Assembly: GCA_025058345.1 (NCBI GenBank)
Contig: JANXEN010000001.1
Location: forward strand, 134,481 to 198,480
Length of the DNA: 64,000 bases
Source of the DNA: Sulfolobales archaeon
GTDB lineage: Archaea > Thermoproteota > Thermoprotei_A > Sulfolobales > NBVN01
Direction: 5' to 3'
Part shown: one piece after another, positions 1 to 9,600 of the stretch
How positions within the stretch are numbered: the first letter of the stretch is position 1
How the letters are laid out: each line of letters begins with the position of its first letter
The notes under the pieces: model-generated
What the model was told of the DNA's origin: nothing
The model's database searches: none
Seen by the model: only the letters and a program-made list of their open reading frames with translations
Made by a program: the position numbers and the translations under genes

Positions 1-2180
1 AGGCAAAGATAAAGTATCACGATAACTACATCTTCGACCTTGGGTTAATACCGGGTATGATGTATTCGATACATGAAGTTAAGATACAGCAGGTTAGGCT
101 AGACCTTAGTGACGAACTCCTTAATAACGTAAGCAAGTACTTTAAGGATGAAGGCCCTGATGTGCTTAGACTTGCACATCTCATGATGCCTATCTATGAG
201 TTAAGACCTCCTAAGATTAGAAGGTTAGCCATAGATATTGAGGTATTCACACCATACAGGAGTAGGGTACCGAACCCTGAAGAACCCTCGTACCCAATAA
301 TAAGTATTGCATTAGTCTCTAATGATGGCCTCCAGAAAGTGCTGGTTCTATGGAGACCGAACGTAGAATTAGGCAGCAAGCATGACCTGCCGGACGACGC
401 GGTAGTTGAATTATTCGACTCCGAGGAAGCTATGATTAAAGAGCTATTTAGAGTGGTTAATGATTATCCATTAATAGTGACGTTCAACGGAGATAACTTC
501 GACCTATACTACTTAATGAATAGAGCTTTACTGCTAGGTATTGATGCTGATTTCATTCCGTTTGAAATGGTGAGAGACTTCATAGGTGTGAGACACGGCT
601 TCCATGTAGACCTATATAAGTTCTTCAGCATTGAGGCTATTCAGAACTACGCCTTCGAAGGCAGATATAAGGAGAAGACCTTAGATGCTGTGGCTGGAGC
701 GTTAATAGGTGTTTCTAAAGTTGAGGTTGACACCTTCGTAAGCGACTTACCACTTACAAAGCTGGTGGAGTATAACTTCAGGGATGCGTGGCTGACGCTC
801 AACTTAACGATGTTTGACGATGAACTGGTGTGGAAGTTAATAATTCTAATATCACGTCTAGCTAAAATGAGTATAGAGGACGTTACTCGGAGGAAGGTTT
901 CTGCGTGGATCAAGAACCTAATGTTTTGGGAGCATAGGCAGAGAGGCTATCTAATACCTAATCAGGAGGATTTACTAAGTGTTAAGGGTAAAGTAGTTAC
1001 AGCAGCTAAGATAGGGGGGAAGAGATATGCCGGTGCTATAGTTATTGACCCGGTACCTGGGGTGTACTTCAACGTAGTTGTGGCGGACTTCGCATCACTG
1101 TACCCCAGTATAATAAAGAAGTGGAACATAAGTTACGAAACTATAGATCCGTTAGAGAAGCGCTGCACTAAACTCTACGATATAAAGGATGAGAAAGGCG
1201 ATACAATACATAAAGTATGTGTTGATGTCGCTGGAATAACTTCACAGATTGTGGGTTTGCTTCGGGACTTCAGGGTTAAGATCTATAAGAAGTTATCTAA
1301 ATCCCCACAAATCAGACAGGAACTTAAGAGTTGGTATGAAGTTGTCCAAAGAGCTATGAAGGTTTACATAAACGCCAGTTATGGTGTCTTCGGACACGCT
1401 AAGTTTCCCTTCTATACACCCTCAGCTGCTGAGTCTGTAACGGCAATAGGTAGATACGTTATATCCTCAACGATAGCTAAGGCTAAGGAGTTAGGTCTTA
1501 AAGTTCTATATGGGGATACTGACTCACTATTCCTTTGGAATCCTAGTGAGGACTCACTGCAGAAGTTAAGGGATTGGGTTGTAAGTAACTTTGGCTTAGA
1601 CCTCGAGTTAGATAAGACTTATAAATTCGTAGCCTTCGCATTGAAGAAGAATTATCTAGGTCTTCAGGACGGGGGAGGCATCGACGTTAAGGGTTTAATG
1701 GGTAAGAAGAGGAACGTCCCTAAAATACTGCAGGAGACCTTCATAGAGGTCGTTAACGCATTATCTAAACTTAATAACACTCCTGAAAGCATGGAGGACG
1801 TTAAGGAGTTCCTAAGACTTAAAGTACATGATCTATACGTAAAACTTAAAGACAGGTCATTCACCCTCGACGAAGTTGCATATAGAACAACCTTAAATAA
1901 AGATCCTTCAGAGTATGTGAAGACAACACCTCAACATGTGAAGGCAGCTAATCAGCTAATCAACAACGGGGTAAACATAACTAGAGGAGATGTCATACTT
2001 TACGTAAAGGTAAGGTCGAAGGATAAGGTTAGAGCTATACAGCTCGCTAAGGTTGATGACGTTGATGTGGAGTCCTACCTAGACTACGTTAAATCCATAC
2101 TTGAGCAAGTCTTAATACCTTTCAGCATCACCTGGGATGACATTGCCGGTACAGTAAAGCTTGAGACTTTTATGAGGTAG
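1..2180 (+). CDS. polB: DNA polymerase family B, 5' truncated by window edge
   Basis: Replicative family-B DNA polymerase with 3'-5' exonuclease. The reading frame is open from base 3, before the first ATG at 57, so the N-terminal domain (roughly 100 residues in family members) lies outside the window. Numbering from that ATG, Exo I is DIE at residues 60-62, followed by Exo II (NGDNFD) and an Exo III region ending YNFRDAW. Polymerase motif A is DFASLYPSII, motif B is KVYINASYGVFG, and motif C is YGDTDS at bases 1509-1526. Exonuclease and polymerase carboxylates are all present, so it should be active. The extreme C-terminus (VKLETFMR) could be a weak PCNA-binding motif; that is inference. The gene ends just before a convergent tRNA-Lys. 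Confidence 0.96.
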   Translation, partial: AKIKYHDNYIFDLGLIPGMMYSIHEVKIQQVRLDLSDELLNNVSKYFKDEGPDVLRLAHLMMPIYELRPPKIRRLAIDIEVFTPYRSRVPNPEEPSYPIISIALVSNDGLQKVLVLWRPNVELGSKHDLPDDAVVELFDSEEAMIKELFRVVNDYPLIVTFNGDNFDLYYLMNRALLLGIDADFIPFEMVRDFIGVRHGFHVDLYKFFSIEAIQNYAFEGRYKEKTLDAVAGALIGVSKVEVDTFVSDLPLTKLVEYNFRDAWLTLNLTMFDDELVWKLIILISRLAKMSIEDVTRRKVSAWIKNLMFWEHRQRGYLIPNQEDLLSVKGKVVTAAKIGGKRYAGAIVIDPVPGVYFNVVVADFASLYPSIIKKWNISYETIDPLEKRCTKLYDIKDEKGDTIHKVCVDVAGITSQIVGLLRDFRVKIYKKLSKSPQIRQELKSWYEVVQRAMKVYINASYGVFGHAKFPFYTPSAAESVTAIGRYVISSTIAKAKELGLKVLYGDTDSLFLWNPSEDSLQKLRDWVVSNFGLDLELDKTYKFVAFALKKNYLGLQDGGGIDVKGLMGKKRNVPKILQETFIEVVNALSKLNNTPESMEDVKEFLRLKVHDLYVKLKDRSFTLDEVAYRTTLNKDPSEYVKTTPQHVKAANQLINNGVNITRGDVILYVKVRSKDKVRAIQLAKVDDVDVESYLDYVKSILEQVLIPFSITWDDIAGTVKLETFMR

Positions 2181-2193
2181 TTTTGTTGTGTGG

Positions 2194-2282
<89 letters not shown>

Positions 2283-2336
2283 TACGCACTACAAATATTA
2301 AGTTACTGAGTTAATTTAAATTTATTTCGTACGAAA

Positions 2337-2386
2337 TCAGTACATCATCCCATCATCACCGCATTAGGCTACGTCGGCGTCATCAT
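2337..2386 (-). ncRNA. C/D box methylation-guide sRNA upstream of tRNA-Lys
   Basis: Read on the minus strand: box C ATGATGA (2380-2386), a 12-nt guide, D' CTAA (2364-2367), a 4-nt spacer, C' GTGATGA (2353-2359), a 12-nt guide, and D CTGA (2337-2340). Two 12-nt guides with a short D'-C' spacer is the standard archaeal double-guide layout bound by L7Ae, Nop5 and fibrillarin. The guides predict 2'-O-methylation within GCUACGUCGGCG and UACAUCAUCCCA; I could not place either target from memory. An AT-rich TATA-like element lies about 25 nt upstream of box C. The gene lies 54 nt before tRNA-Lys on the same strand, so joint transcription is possible. Confidence 0.85.
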
Positions 2387-2425
2387 CTCGACATCAAAAT
2401 ATTTAACGCTAATAAAAATTTAAAG

Positions 2426-2773
2426 TTAAATTAGGAATTCAGGAAATTCGGCAAGGTCTACGATAGGAATTGATATATACGTAGGTTTAATCCCTTTACT
2501 AACCTCCACTTTCTCACCGGTTTCATCACTTCTAATCAACATATAGTTCCCTTCAATACCTCCGTGTTCATCGATGTAGTAATATAGTAACGGAATCCCA
2601 TGTAAATTGAAGTAATCCCTAAAGACAGCCAGTAAACCGTATATGACCTTCCCACCATCCTTAATCCTAATTATATACGTTGGTTGACCTATGGCGATTA
2701 CTGAAGCAGCCATCCTCGCAAGGTCGTTTAGAGACTTAACCCTCAACTTAATCACTTTCCTTAGCTCGCTCAT
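2426..2773 (-). CDS. conserved hypothetical protein, 115 aa
   Basis: I do not recognise a named family, although proteins of this look occur in Thermoproteota. The start is ATG with a GGTG core 5 nt upstream. The protein is soluble, with a basic N-terminus (SELRKVIKLRVKS), no membrane segment, no cysteine pairs and no clear catalytic motif. It alternates predicted strands and helices and has a tyrosine-rich middle (LLYYYIDEHGG). It is transcribed divergently from the por operon across a 78-nt AT-rich spacer that carries TATA-like sequences for both directions. No function is proposed. Confidence 0.75.
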   Translation of the reverse strand: MSELRKVIKLRVKSLNDLARMAASVIAIGQPTYIIRIKDGGKVIYGLLAVFRDYFNLHGIPLLYYYIDEHGGIEGNYMLIRSDETGEKVEVSKGIKPTYISIPIVDLAEFPEFLI

Positions 2774-2851
2774 CGAAACACCTATACCATATTAGAAAAA
2801 CCATTAATATTTAAAATAGCTATCTAAAGATTTAAACTTGGTGTGTAAATT

Positions 2852-3412
2852 TTGAGCAGGTTTGAAATTAGGTGGCACGGGAGAGGAGGACAGGGTATTG
2901 TGACAGCCGCTGACCTAACTGCCACGGCAGCCATTAAATCCGGCTTCTACGCTCAGTCAATACCGACGTTCGGTACTGAGAGAAGAGGGTCCCCAGTTAT
3001 AGCTTATAATAGAATTGACCGTCAACAGATCTTTGAGAGGTCACCTGTAGTTGAACCCGATGCCGTAGTGGTGGCAGACCCACACCTACTTGTAAATCCG
3101 AAACCCCTTGGTGCTGGACTTAAGAGTGGTGGTTATCTAATAGTCAACACTGCTAAGTCAGCTGGTGAGGTTAGGGAGATATTTAAGAGGAGCGACATTA
3201 AAATAGCAGTCGTCAATGCCACTAAGCTATCTATGGATATCCTCAAAGCACCTATAGTGAATACCGCTATGGTAGGCGCTTTAATAGCTGCTACACATAT
3301 ACTTACGTTAGAGTCTGTTGCTGAAGCTGTTAAGGATAGATTCCCATCTAGGTTAGTAGAGCCCAACGTACAGCTTATTAAGCAGGCATACGAGTTTGTG
3401 AAGGTGGAGTAA
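2852..3412 (+). CDS. porG: 2-oxoacid (pyruvate):ferredoxin oxidoreductase gamma subunit, copy 1
   Basis: Gamma subunit of the four-subunit 2-oxoacid:ferredoxin oxidoreductase, which turns pyruvate, CoA and oxidised ferredoxin into acetyl-CoA, CO2 and reduced ferredoxin in the cytoplasm. The family signature GRGGQGIVTAA stands near the N-terminus, followed by FGTERRGSPV, and 186 aa is normal. The start is TTG with a GGTG core 8 nt upstream and a TATA-like element about 20 nt further up. It is the first gene of porG-porD-porA-porB, with 1-nt, 0-nt and ATGA-overlap junctions. The exact 2-oxoacid cannot be read from sequence; pyruvate is the likeliest. A second copy lies at 32482-33015. Confidence 0.93.
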   Translation: MSRFEIRWHGRGGQGIVTAADLTATAAIKSGFYAQSIPTFGTERRGSPVIAYNRIDRQQIFERSPVVEPDAVVVADPHLLVNPKPLGAGLKSGGYLIVNTAKSAGEVREIFKRSDIKIAVVNATKLSMDILKAPIVNTAMVGALIAATHILTLESVAEAVKDRFPSRLVEPNVQLIKQAYEFVKVE

Positions 3413-3413
3413 G

Positions 3414-3728
3414 ATGAGTTTACCAGGCTGGAAGCAGCTACCTATAGGTGTAGTAATTCTAAACCCTGGCAACAGCGTTGAATATAAGACAGGTGAGTGG
3501 AGAACCCTAAGACCTGAAATAGATCAGGAGAAATGTATTAGATGCAGGACTTGCTGGACGTTCTGCCCGGAAGGCGCAATACTGGAGGTCAGTGAACCCT
3601 ACAAGACTAAGGCTGGAAGGGAATTCAAACTCACATATAAAGTCAACTATGAACACTGCAAAGGATGCGGTATATGCTCTAATGAATGTCCGGCTAAAGC
3701 TATAGCTATGGTTGAAGAGGTGATCTAG
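3414..3728 (+). CDS. porD: 2-oxoacid:ferredoxin oxidoreductase delta (2x[4Fe-4S] ferredoxin) subunit, copy 1
   Basis: Ferredoxin-like electron-transfer subunit of the oxidoreductase. Two four-cysteine motifs, CIRCRTCWTFCP and CKGCGICSNECP, each bind a [4Fe-4S] cluster and pass electrons from the beta-subunit active site towards soluble ferredoxin. An N-terminal extension of about 40 residues contains the WRTLRPEID stretch typical of PorD. The 104-aa length is normal. It starts 1 nt after porG and ends directly at the porA ATG, so translation is probably coupled. Confidence 0.95.
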   Translation: MSLPGWKQLPIGVVILNPGNSVEYKTGEWRTLRPEIDQEKCIRCRTCWTFCPEGAILEVSEPYKTKAGREFKLTYKVNYEHCKGCGICSNECPAKAIAMVEEVI

Positions 3729-4910
3729 ATGGGTAAAGTACTTCCATTAGGAGGAAATTATGCAGTAGCATACGCGGTTAAGGCATGTAAACCAGAGGTT
3801 ATTACTGCCTATCCGATATCACCGCAAACAACTATAGTTGAAAGGTTAAGTGAGTTCGTAGCCAACGGTGAATTAGATGCTGAGTTCCTACACGTAGAGT
3901 CTGAACACTCAGCACTGAGTGTTGCTATCGGAGCTGCAGCAGCTGGAGCTAGGAGCTACTCCGCTACATGTTCTCAAGGCCTAGCATTGATGAACGAATT
4001 ACTCTACATAATGGCATACGTCAGATTACCGATGGCGTTAACCATAGTTGCTAGAGCTTTATCAGCACCTATAAACATATGGAACGACCATAGTGACTTT
4101 ATGTCTGTAAACGACTCAGGTTGGATCATGATGATGTCATCATCTAACCAGGAGGCCTACGATGAAATACTCCTAGCATACAGAATTGCTGAAGACCCTA
4201 GAGTGTTATTGCCAGTCATCACAGCAATGGATGGATATATACAGAGCCACGTGGTAGAGCCTGTTGAGATAGTAGATGATGAAGAAGCCCTAAGTTTCGC
4301 ACCTAAGAGAAGATCTTGGGTGACGTTAAACCCTGACAAACCAGTAACCATGGGTCCTGTCGGAGATCCTAACTGGTACTTCGAATTTAAGCGTCAACTA
4401 TGGGAGGCTATGAAGGGATCTAGAGCAGTATTCGATGAAGCAGTTGCTGAATTCGCTAAGAAGTTCGGTAGGAGTTACTCAGCCATAGAGACTTACAGGC
4501 TAGATGATGCTGAAGTAGCTATAGTGGGTATGGGTAGTTTCATGGGAACCATTAAGGCTTACGTAGATAGGGCTAGAAAGGATGGCATTAAGGTAGGTGC
4601 GTTGAGAGTCAAGCTCTTCAGGCCGTTCCCAGCCGAAGACGTTGCTAAGGCATTAAGCAACGTTAAGTTAGTTGGTGTTATGGATAGGGCATTAGTTCCC
4701 GGCTCACCTACTGGAGGTTTCCTACACAGTGATGTTGCATGCTCCATTAAGCAGGCTGGATTAGATGTAAGGACTTTAGGATATATAGCTGGTTTAGGTG
4801 GGAGGCTACTAACCATGGATAACGTAAGGCAAATGGTTGATGTCCTACTTAAGTATAAGGATTCGAAGGAAGTTCCTAAGGAACCTATCTTTATCGGGGT
4901 GAGAGAATGA
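3729..4910 (+). CDS. porA: 2-oxoacid:ferredoxin oxidoreductase alpha subunit, copy 1
   Basis: Alpha subunit (393 aa), carrying the pyrimidine-binding half of the thiamine pyrophosphate site. The hallmark AYPISPQTTIVERL occurs near residue 30. It is followed by the VESEHSA segment and the ATCSQGL stretch, and a transketolase C-terminal-like domain (VAIVGMGSFMGT) begins near residue 260. The stop overlaps the porB start as ATGA. The second alpha subunit at 31035-32213 is nearly the same length (392 aa) and collinear, showing an operon-level duplication. Confidence 0.95.
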   Translation: MGKVLPLGGNYAVAYAVKACKPEVITAYPISPQTTIVERLSEFVANGELDAEFLHVESEHSALSVAIGAAAAGARSYSATCSQGLALMNELLYIMAYVRLPMALTIVARALSAPINIWNDHSDFMSVNDSGWIMMMSSSNQEAYDEILLAYRIAEDPRVLLPVITAMDGYIQSHVVEPVEIVDDEEALSFAPKRRSWVTLNPDKPVTMGPVGDPNWYFEFKRQLWEAMKGSRAVFDEAVAEFAKKFGRSYSAIETYRLDDAEVAIVGMGSFMGTIKAYVDRARKDGIKVGALRVKLFRPFPAEDVAKALSNVKLVGVMDRALVPGSPTGGFLHSDVACSIKQAGLDVRTLGYIAGLGGRLLTMDNVRQMVDVLLKYKDSKEVPKEPIFIGVRE

Positions 4911-5857
4911 GCAAACCCATAACAGTTTGGGATTTACCTAAAGAGGAATTCCTAGCGTCCGGACATAGGATGTGTCAGGGATGCGCAGCTGCCATAACTT
5001 TCAGACACGTACTCAAGGCTGCTGGCAAAGATACTATAGTATCGATGCCGACAAGCTGTGGTGAAATAACATCGACAGTATACCCACACAGTGCTTGGAG
5101 AATCCCGTGGATCCATGTAGCATTTGAGAACGCGGCTGCTGTCGCCTCAGGTATTTCTGCAGCTATCGAAGCCCTCAAGAGGAGGGGAGAGATACCTAAA
5201 GAGAAGGACATAAATGTCATCGCTATGGGTGGTGATGGCGGTACGTTCGACATCGGCTTCCAAGCACTTTCAGGCACTCTAGAAAGGGGGGACAACGTCC
5301 TCTACATATGTTATGATAACGAGGCCTACATGAATACCGGTATTCAGAGAAGTGGTGCAACCCCATTAGGTGCTTGGACTACTACCACACCAGTAGGTAA
5401 GGTATGGCGTGGTGAGTGGAGGCCTAAGAAGAGGAAGGATTTAATAGCGATCGCAGTAGCTCATAACGTACCCTACGCAGCAACAGCTACTCCAGCATTC
5501 CCAACGGACCTATACGCTAAGGTTAAGAAGGCATTATCCATTAAAGGACCTAAGTTAATGCACGTATTAAGCAGCTGTGTACCTGGATGGAGAATCGAAC
5601 CAGAAAAAGGTATAGAGGTATTAAAGCTAGCAGTACTAACTGGTATGTGGGTTAACTACGAATATGAGAACGGCACCTACAGAGTAACAACACCGGTACC
5701 CAAGAGGAAGCCAGTTAAGGAGTACTTAAGGCTCCAGGGAAGATTCAGACATCTAACTGATGAGGACATTAAGAAGATTCAAGAACTAGTTGATGCAGAG
5801 GTTGAAAAGATCAATAAACTAGTAGGTAAGCAAGTAATAGGTCCTGTCGAAGGTTAA
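4907..5857 (+). CDS. porB: 2-oxoacid:ferredoxin oxidoreductase beta subunit, copy 1
   Basis: Beta subunit (316 aa), which binds the diphosphate of TPP-Mg and the [4Fe-4S] cluster nearest the active site. Cluster cysteines are visible as HRMCQGC near residue 24, TSCGE, and SSCVPGW further on. The TPP motif is GGDGGTFDIG followed by YDNEAYMNTGIQRS. The C-terminus has KEYLRLQGRFR, also present in copy 2. It ends 2 nt before the stop of the convergent nitrilase-like gene. It has an insertion around WRGEWRPKKRKD that makes it 18 residues longer than copy 2. Confidence 0.95.
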   Translation: MSKPITVWDLPKEEFLASGHRMCQGCAAAITFRHVLKAAGKDTIVSMPTSCGEITSTVYPHSAWRIPWIHVAFENAAAVASGISAAIEALKRRGEIPKEKDINVIAMGGDGGTFDIGFQALSGTLERGDNVLYICYDNEAYMNTGIQRSGATPLGAWTTTTPVGKVWRGEWRPKKRKDLIAIAVAHNVPYAATATPAFPTDLYAKVKKALSIKGPKLMHVLSSCVPGWRIEPEKGIEVLKLAVLTGMWVNYEYENGTYRVTTPVPKRKPVKEYLRLQGRFRHLTDEDIKKIQELVDAEVEKINKLVGKQVIGPVEG

Positions 5858-5859
5858 AA

Positions 5860-6651
5860 CTAGACGATTAAAAACCTAATAACATTTTTTAAATACTTAA
5901 TTATAGTTTTATCAGATAATACGTTTCTCTTAGTAATCTCTACTACGAAAACGCTGGGTTCAAAATCGTTGCACATATCTATAATCTCACCACTACTGCT
6001 AACTAGTAGAGTTGGAATTAAGTTAATCCCGTCCTCAACATAACTGCCTATGTTGATAATAGGTATGGAGTTCTCAATAGCCCTAGTAATCAATATAGAT
6101 CTAAGAACTTCATCTCTATATGCTGATAATTTAGGTAATTGCACTGATAAAATTACGTCAGACCCTAAGTAATTACATAACCTAGCAACCTCTGGAATCT
6201 TGATGTCGGAACCTACCAGAGAGCAAAGCCTTACACCACCTACGTCTAAAACCTCAACCTCCTTACCGGGACTCACAACTACGTTTAAATTACCTTCACC
6301 AAAAACTTTTTTAACATTGTAGGTCTTCCCGTGGGGAGTTATAAGTGTTGTAGTGAGGTATTTCCTACTACCAGCCCTGTAGATAATAGGTGTTATTATT
6401 AAGTACATTAATGACTCATTACTAAGATCTAGGAGCTTGTTGATTAGCTCCGTCGTAGATGACTCATAAGTTGAAAACCTCTTAGACCCCTTTAATACAT
6501 CTATCAGTGGATGTAAAGGAGCGGGAAAAACGACTGCCTGAGCACCCTTACTCTTAGAATTAGCTATGAATTCCTTAACACACTTAACGAATTCCTTAAC
6601 ACCTATGTCGACGTTCATATGCAGAATTGCTAACATTAACCCGCTACTCAA
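5860..6651 (-). CDS. nitrilase-fold protein lacking catalytic residues
   Basis: 263 aa with the order of motifs of the carbon-nitrogen hydrolase (nitrilase) superfamily. The segments are VVFPAPLHP, a Y-x-x-K-K-x-F segment near residue 111, and GSDIKIPEVARL near residue 147, followed by LGSDVILSV. In active members these positions hold the Glu, Lys and Cys of the catalytic triad. Here the Glu site is Ala44, the Cys site aligns with Gly147, and the Lys appears shifted by one. I infer a non-catalytic, perhaps ligand-binding or regulatory, relative. Its ATG overlaps the end of reverse gyrase by 4 nt, so the two are co-transcribed and probably translationally coupled. Family assignment is by eye. 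Confidence 0.6.
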   Translation of the reverse strand: MSSGLMLAILHMNVDIGVKEFVKCVKEFIANSKSKGAQAVVFPAPLHPLIDVLKGSKRFSTYESSTTELINKLLDLSNESLMYLIITPIIYRAGSRKYLTTTLITPHGKTYNVKKVFGEGNLNVVVSPGKEVEVLDVGGVRLCSLVGSDIKIPEVARLCNYLGSDVILSVQLPKLSAYRDEVLRSILITRAIENSIPIINIGSYVEDGINLIPTLLVSSSGEIIDMCNDFEPSVFVVEITKRNVLSDKTIIKYLKNVIRFLIV

Positions 6652-9600
6652 GATAGCACCTTCACCAATTTATGACTAAATAGCTCATCATACAATTCGT
6701 TAAGTACGTCCATATAGCGTATACTACCTTCCTCAATCATATCCATCTTCTTCTCCAACTCTTTAGTCCTACCCTCTGAGACTAGAGAGCTGAAACGTTC
6801 CGTAAGGTAGTAATACACCCTAACACCTAGTTGTGTGGGTATTAAATAACCTCTTCTCCTACTTTCTATTACATAATTACGTTTAAATAAAGTTTCTAGA
6901 ATCTTAGCGTAGGTACTCGGTCTGCCGATTCCCTCCTTCTTCATCATACTTATTAAGCGGGCCTGAGTTAATAACTGCGTAGAACCCCTAACAACTAACC
7001 TAAAATTACCTTTTAAAACCTCGTAGACTCCCTCATGTATAAAGCTGCTTACCCTGAAGTACTTATAAAACCTTGCAAATCCGTCGAAAACGATATCTAC
7101 GGGGTTCTCTAACGCTATTGGTGAGTCGTTTACCTTTAAGACCGTGCCGTTATTAAGAACTAACGATATATTTAACTGCAGTTTTTGCTTCCTAATAACT
7201 GCAGGTTTTGACTGACTTGCTATGAATCTGCTGAAGATTAAATTATAAAGACTTAGATGCTTCTTACTCAACCTAGTAGCGGGTTCTAAAATACCTTCAC
7301 TAACTAATTTGAGGACAGTCTCTAAGTCTGCAGGTCTAGTGGGTCTTATACATTCATGAGCTCCCTCATGACCCCAAACCCTAGGGGCGAAGTACTTATC
7401 GGAGTTACTACCTAGAAATGTGTTTAAATATTCTCTTGCTATAGATATACCAACATCTGAAACCCTAGTACTGTCAGTCCTGTGATATGTTATAAAACCC
7501 GTCTCAAACAAATCCTGCAATAACTTCATCGCCTGAGGTGCCGGTATCTGAAGCAGTAATGCTGCATCAGATAATAAGGTGTCAGTAGTGTAGGGAGGTA
7601 GGGGAGCTAATTCCTCCTCAAGCAATTCGCTGCTGACTACTTCAACCAGTACCTTAAGCACATCACTATCTCCTATGGATTCTAAGTCCTTAGGCAATGG
7701 TATCTCGATATGGGAGTTACTTAGATTGATTATTAGGAACTTCCTCTTACTGTTTATGTAGTCCTCATAGTGTTTTACAACCCACCCAAGTACGGGTGTC
7801 TGTACTCGACCAGCACTTAAGTTTCTGTTGAAGCCGTTACCACATCGAGGGTCGGAGGACAGCCTTAAATTCTCTCTACAATAGTTTTTCCAGAAATCAG
7901 TCTGAAGAAGGTATGAGAGGGAGAACCCCAACCACCTATCCTCAACTCTACGAACGACCTGAGCCTTGACTAAATCTAAATTAACGTCTCTAGGCATGTT
8001 AAGAGCTTGAAGTATCGCCTTCCTAGTAACTTCATGAAACTCAACCCTCCTTACGCTCCTAGCATATGGTTTTAGTAGGACGTATAAGTCGTAACTTATT
8101 TTCTCACCCTCAGTGTCTGGGTCAGTACCTATGAAGACTTCGTCTACCTCATATGCTACATCCCTCATGGACTTCACTACCGACTCTGAATCCCTAACTA
8201 CTTTAGAACCGCATATGGGGCACTCATCAATCATGTCTGTGAATTGGTAACCGCACTTAAGGCACTTTTTTATCGGGGCATACAGTGGTATGAATTTAAA
8301 ACCATCGCCGATGGCCTTATAAGCTACTCCATAAATACTTTCTATACTAGATAACCTACCCACTAAATCGTATATATGGCCTCCGCTAGCAGTTATTAAT
8401 AACGTATACTTACCTAAACTCACTTCGTAAACCTTCAGACCACTATAGTCGCGTAAACTTGGCTTACCGAAAAACCTCGCTATCGTTCTAGCCTTGTTAG
8501 GGGATTCAACGATAAGTAAAACGGTTATAGGTGATGAGAATTCTTTGTAGGTTTTGCTGATTTCGAACTGGTTTATAGAACCTTCCCTTACGGATTTTAT
8601 TAACTTCCTATCAAGGTCTATCTCATTGATTAATTCATCCAAATCTAAATCCGCTACATTCCTAAAACGGAAGTTATCTATTAACCACCTAGCCTTCGAC
8701 TCCAGTCCTTTAAGGAGCCTTAAATCATCCACAATGACTAACGAGAGTCCTCTACTAATACCTCCTGCAAATAATCTTGATGTCCTTCCACTAGCCTGTA
8801 CGTATGTAGCGACATCGGGAAGTAATACGTATAAGTTACCTTCTTCCTCAACCACAGCAACTTCGGTATGCCTCTTAAGTTCGTCGATGATGTCAGGCTT
8901 AGATAAATACTCCTGAAGCTTGACATAAGCCCTAATTAAGTCCTTCTCTAAAGCTGTTTCAGCCTCTCTAACACCGCTTAACACCTCCTTAGCCCTGATT
9001 AAAGCTTCTCGGTAAGCACGGGTTAGCCGCCTTCGCAGCAAAAGTATTAACCTATCCAGCTCGTTCTTCTCACCGCCTTCCTTAACCACACTCCTCATTA
9101 TTGTGAGCAACCTTAAAACATCACGGGGACCTAATGCAGTAGTCCTCAATGGGATTTTATGACGTGGAACACCTACAAAAACAGCATATCTTATGATTTC
9201 AGGTAGGTCTATACCTCTAACTAGTACGCCGTAGTATGTAGCAACACCTACTAAGGATGATATCTTTCCTTCTAAAAACTCGTTTACTACCTTAACATTT
9301 CTGCTGTGGAGGGCTTTACTGTGAATTCCATGTTTATTAAGTACCTCAGCTAAATATTCAGCATAATCTATACCTTTATCAACAGGTACGTAGATCAGTC
9401 CACCGCTACCTAATTTCTTCACAATCTCGACGACGTATTCCTCAATACTTCGGTCATTATTAGGTATTAAGAAGGTGTCGTAAACATTCCTTAAAAACTC
9501 CGGTCTTGCCCCAACATCAAACCCTAGTAGCTCCCTAAATAGTTTCACCCTAATACCTTTCGGGTTCCCTGTAGCGCTTGCAACTACAACGACTCTATCG

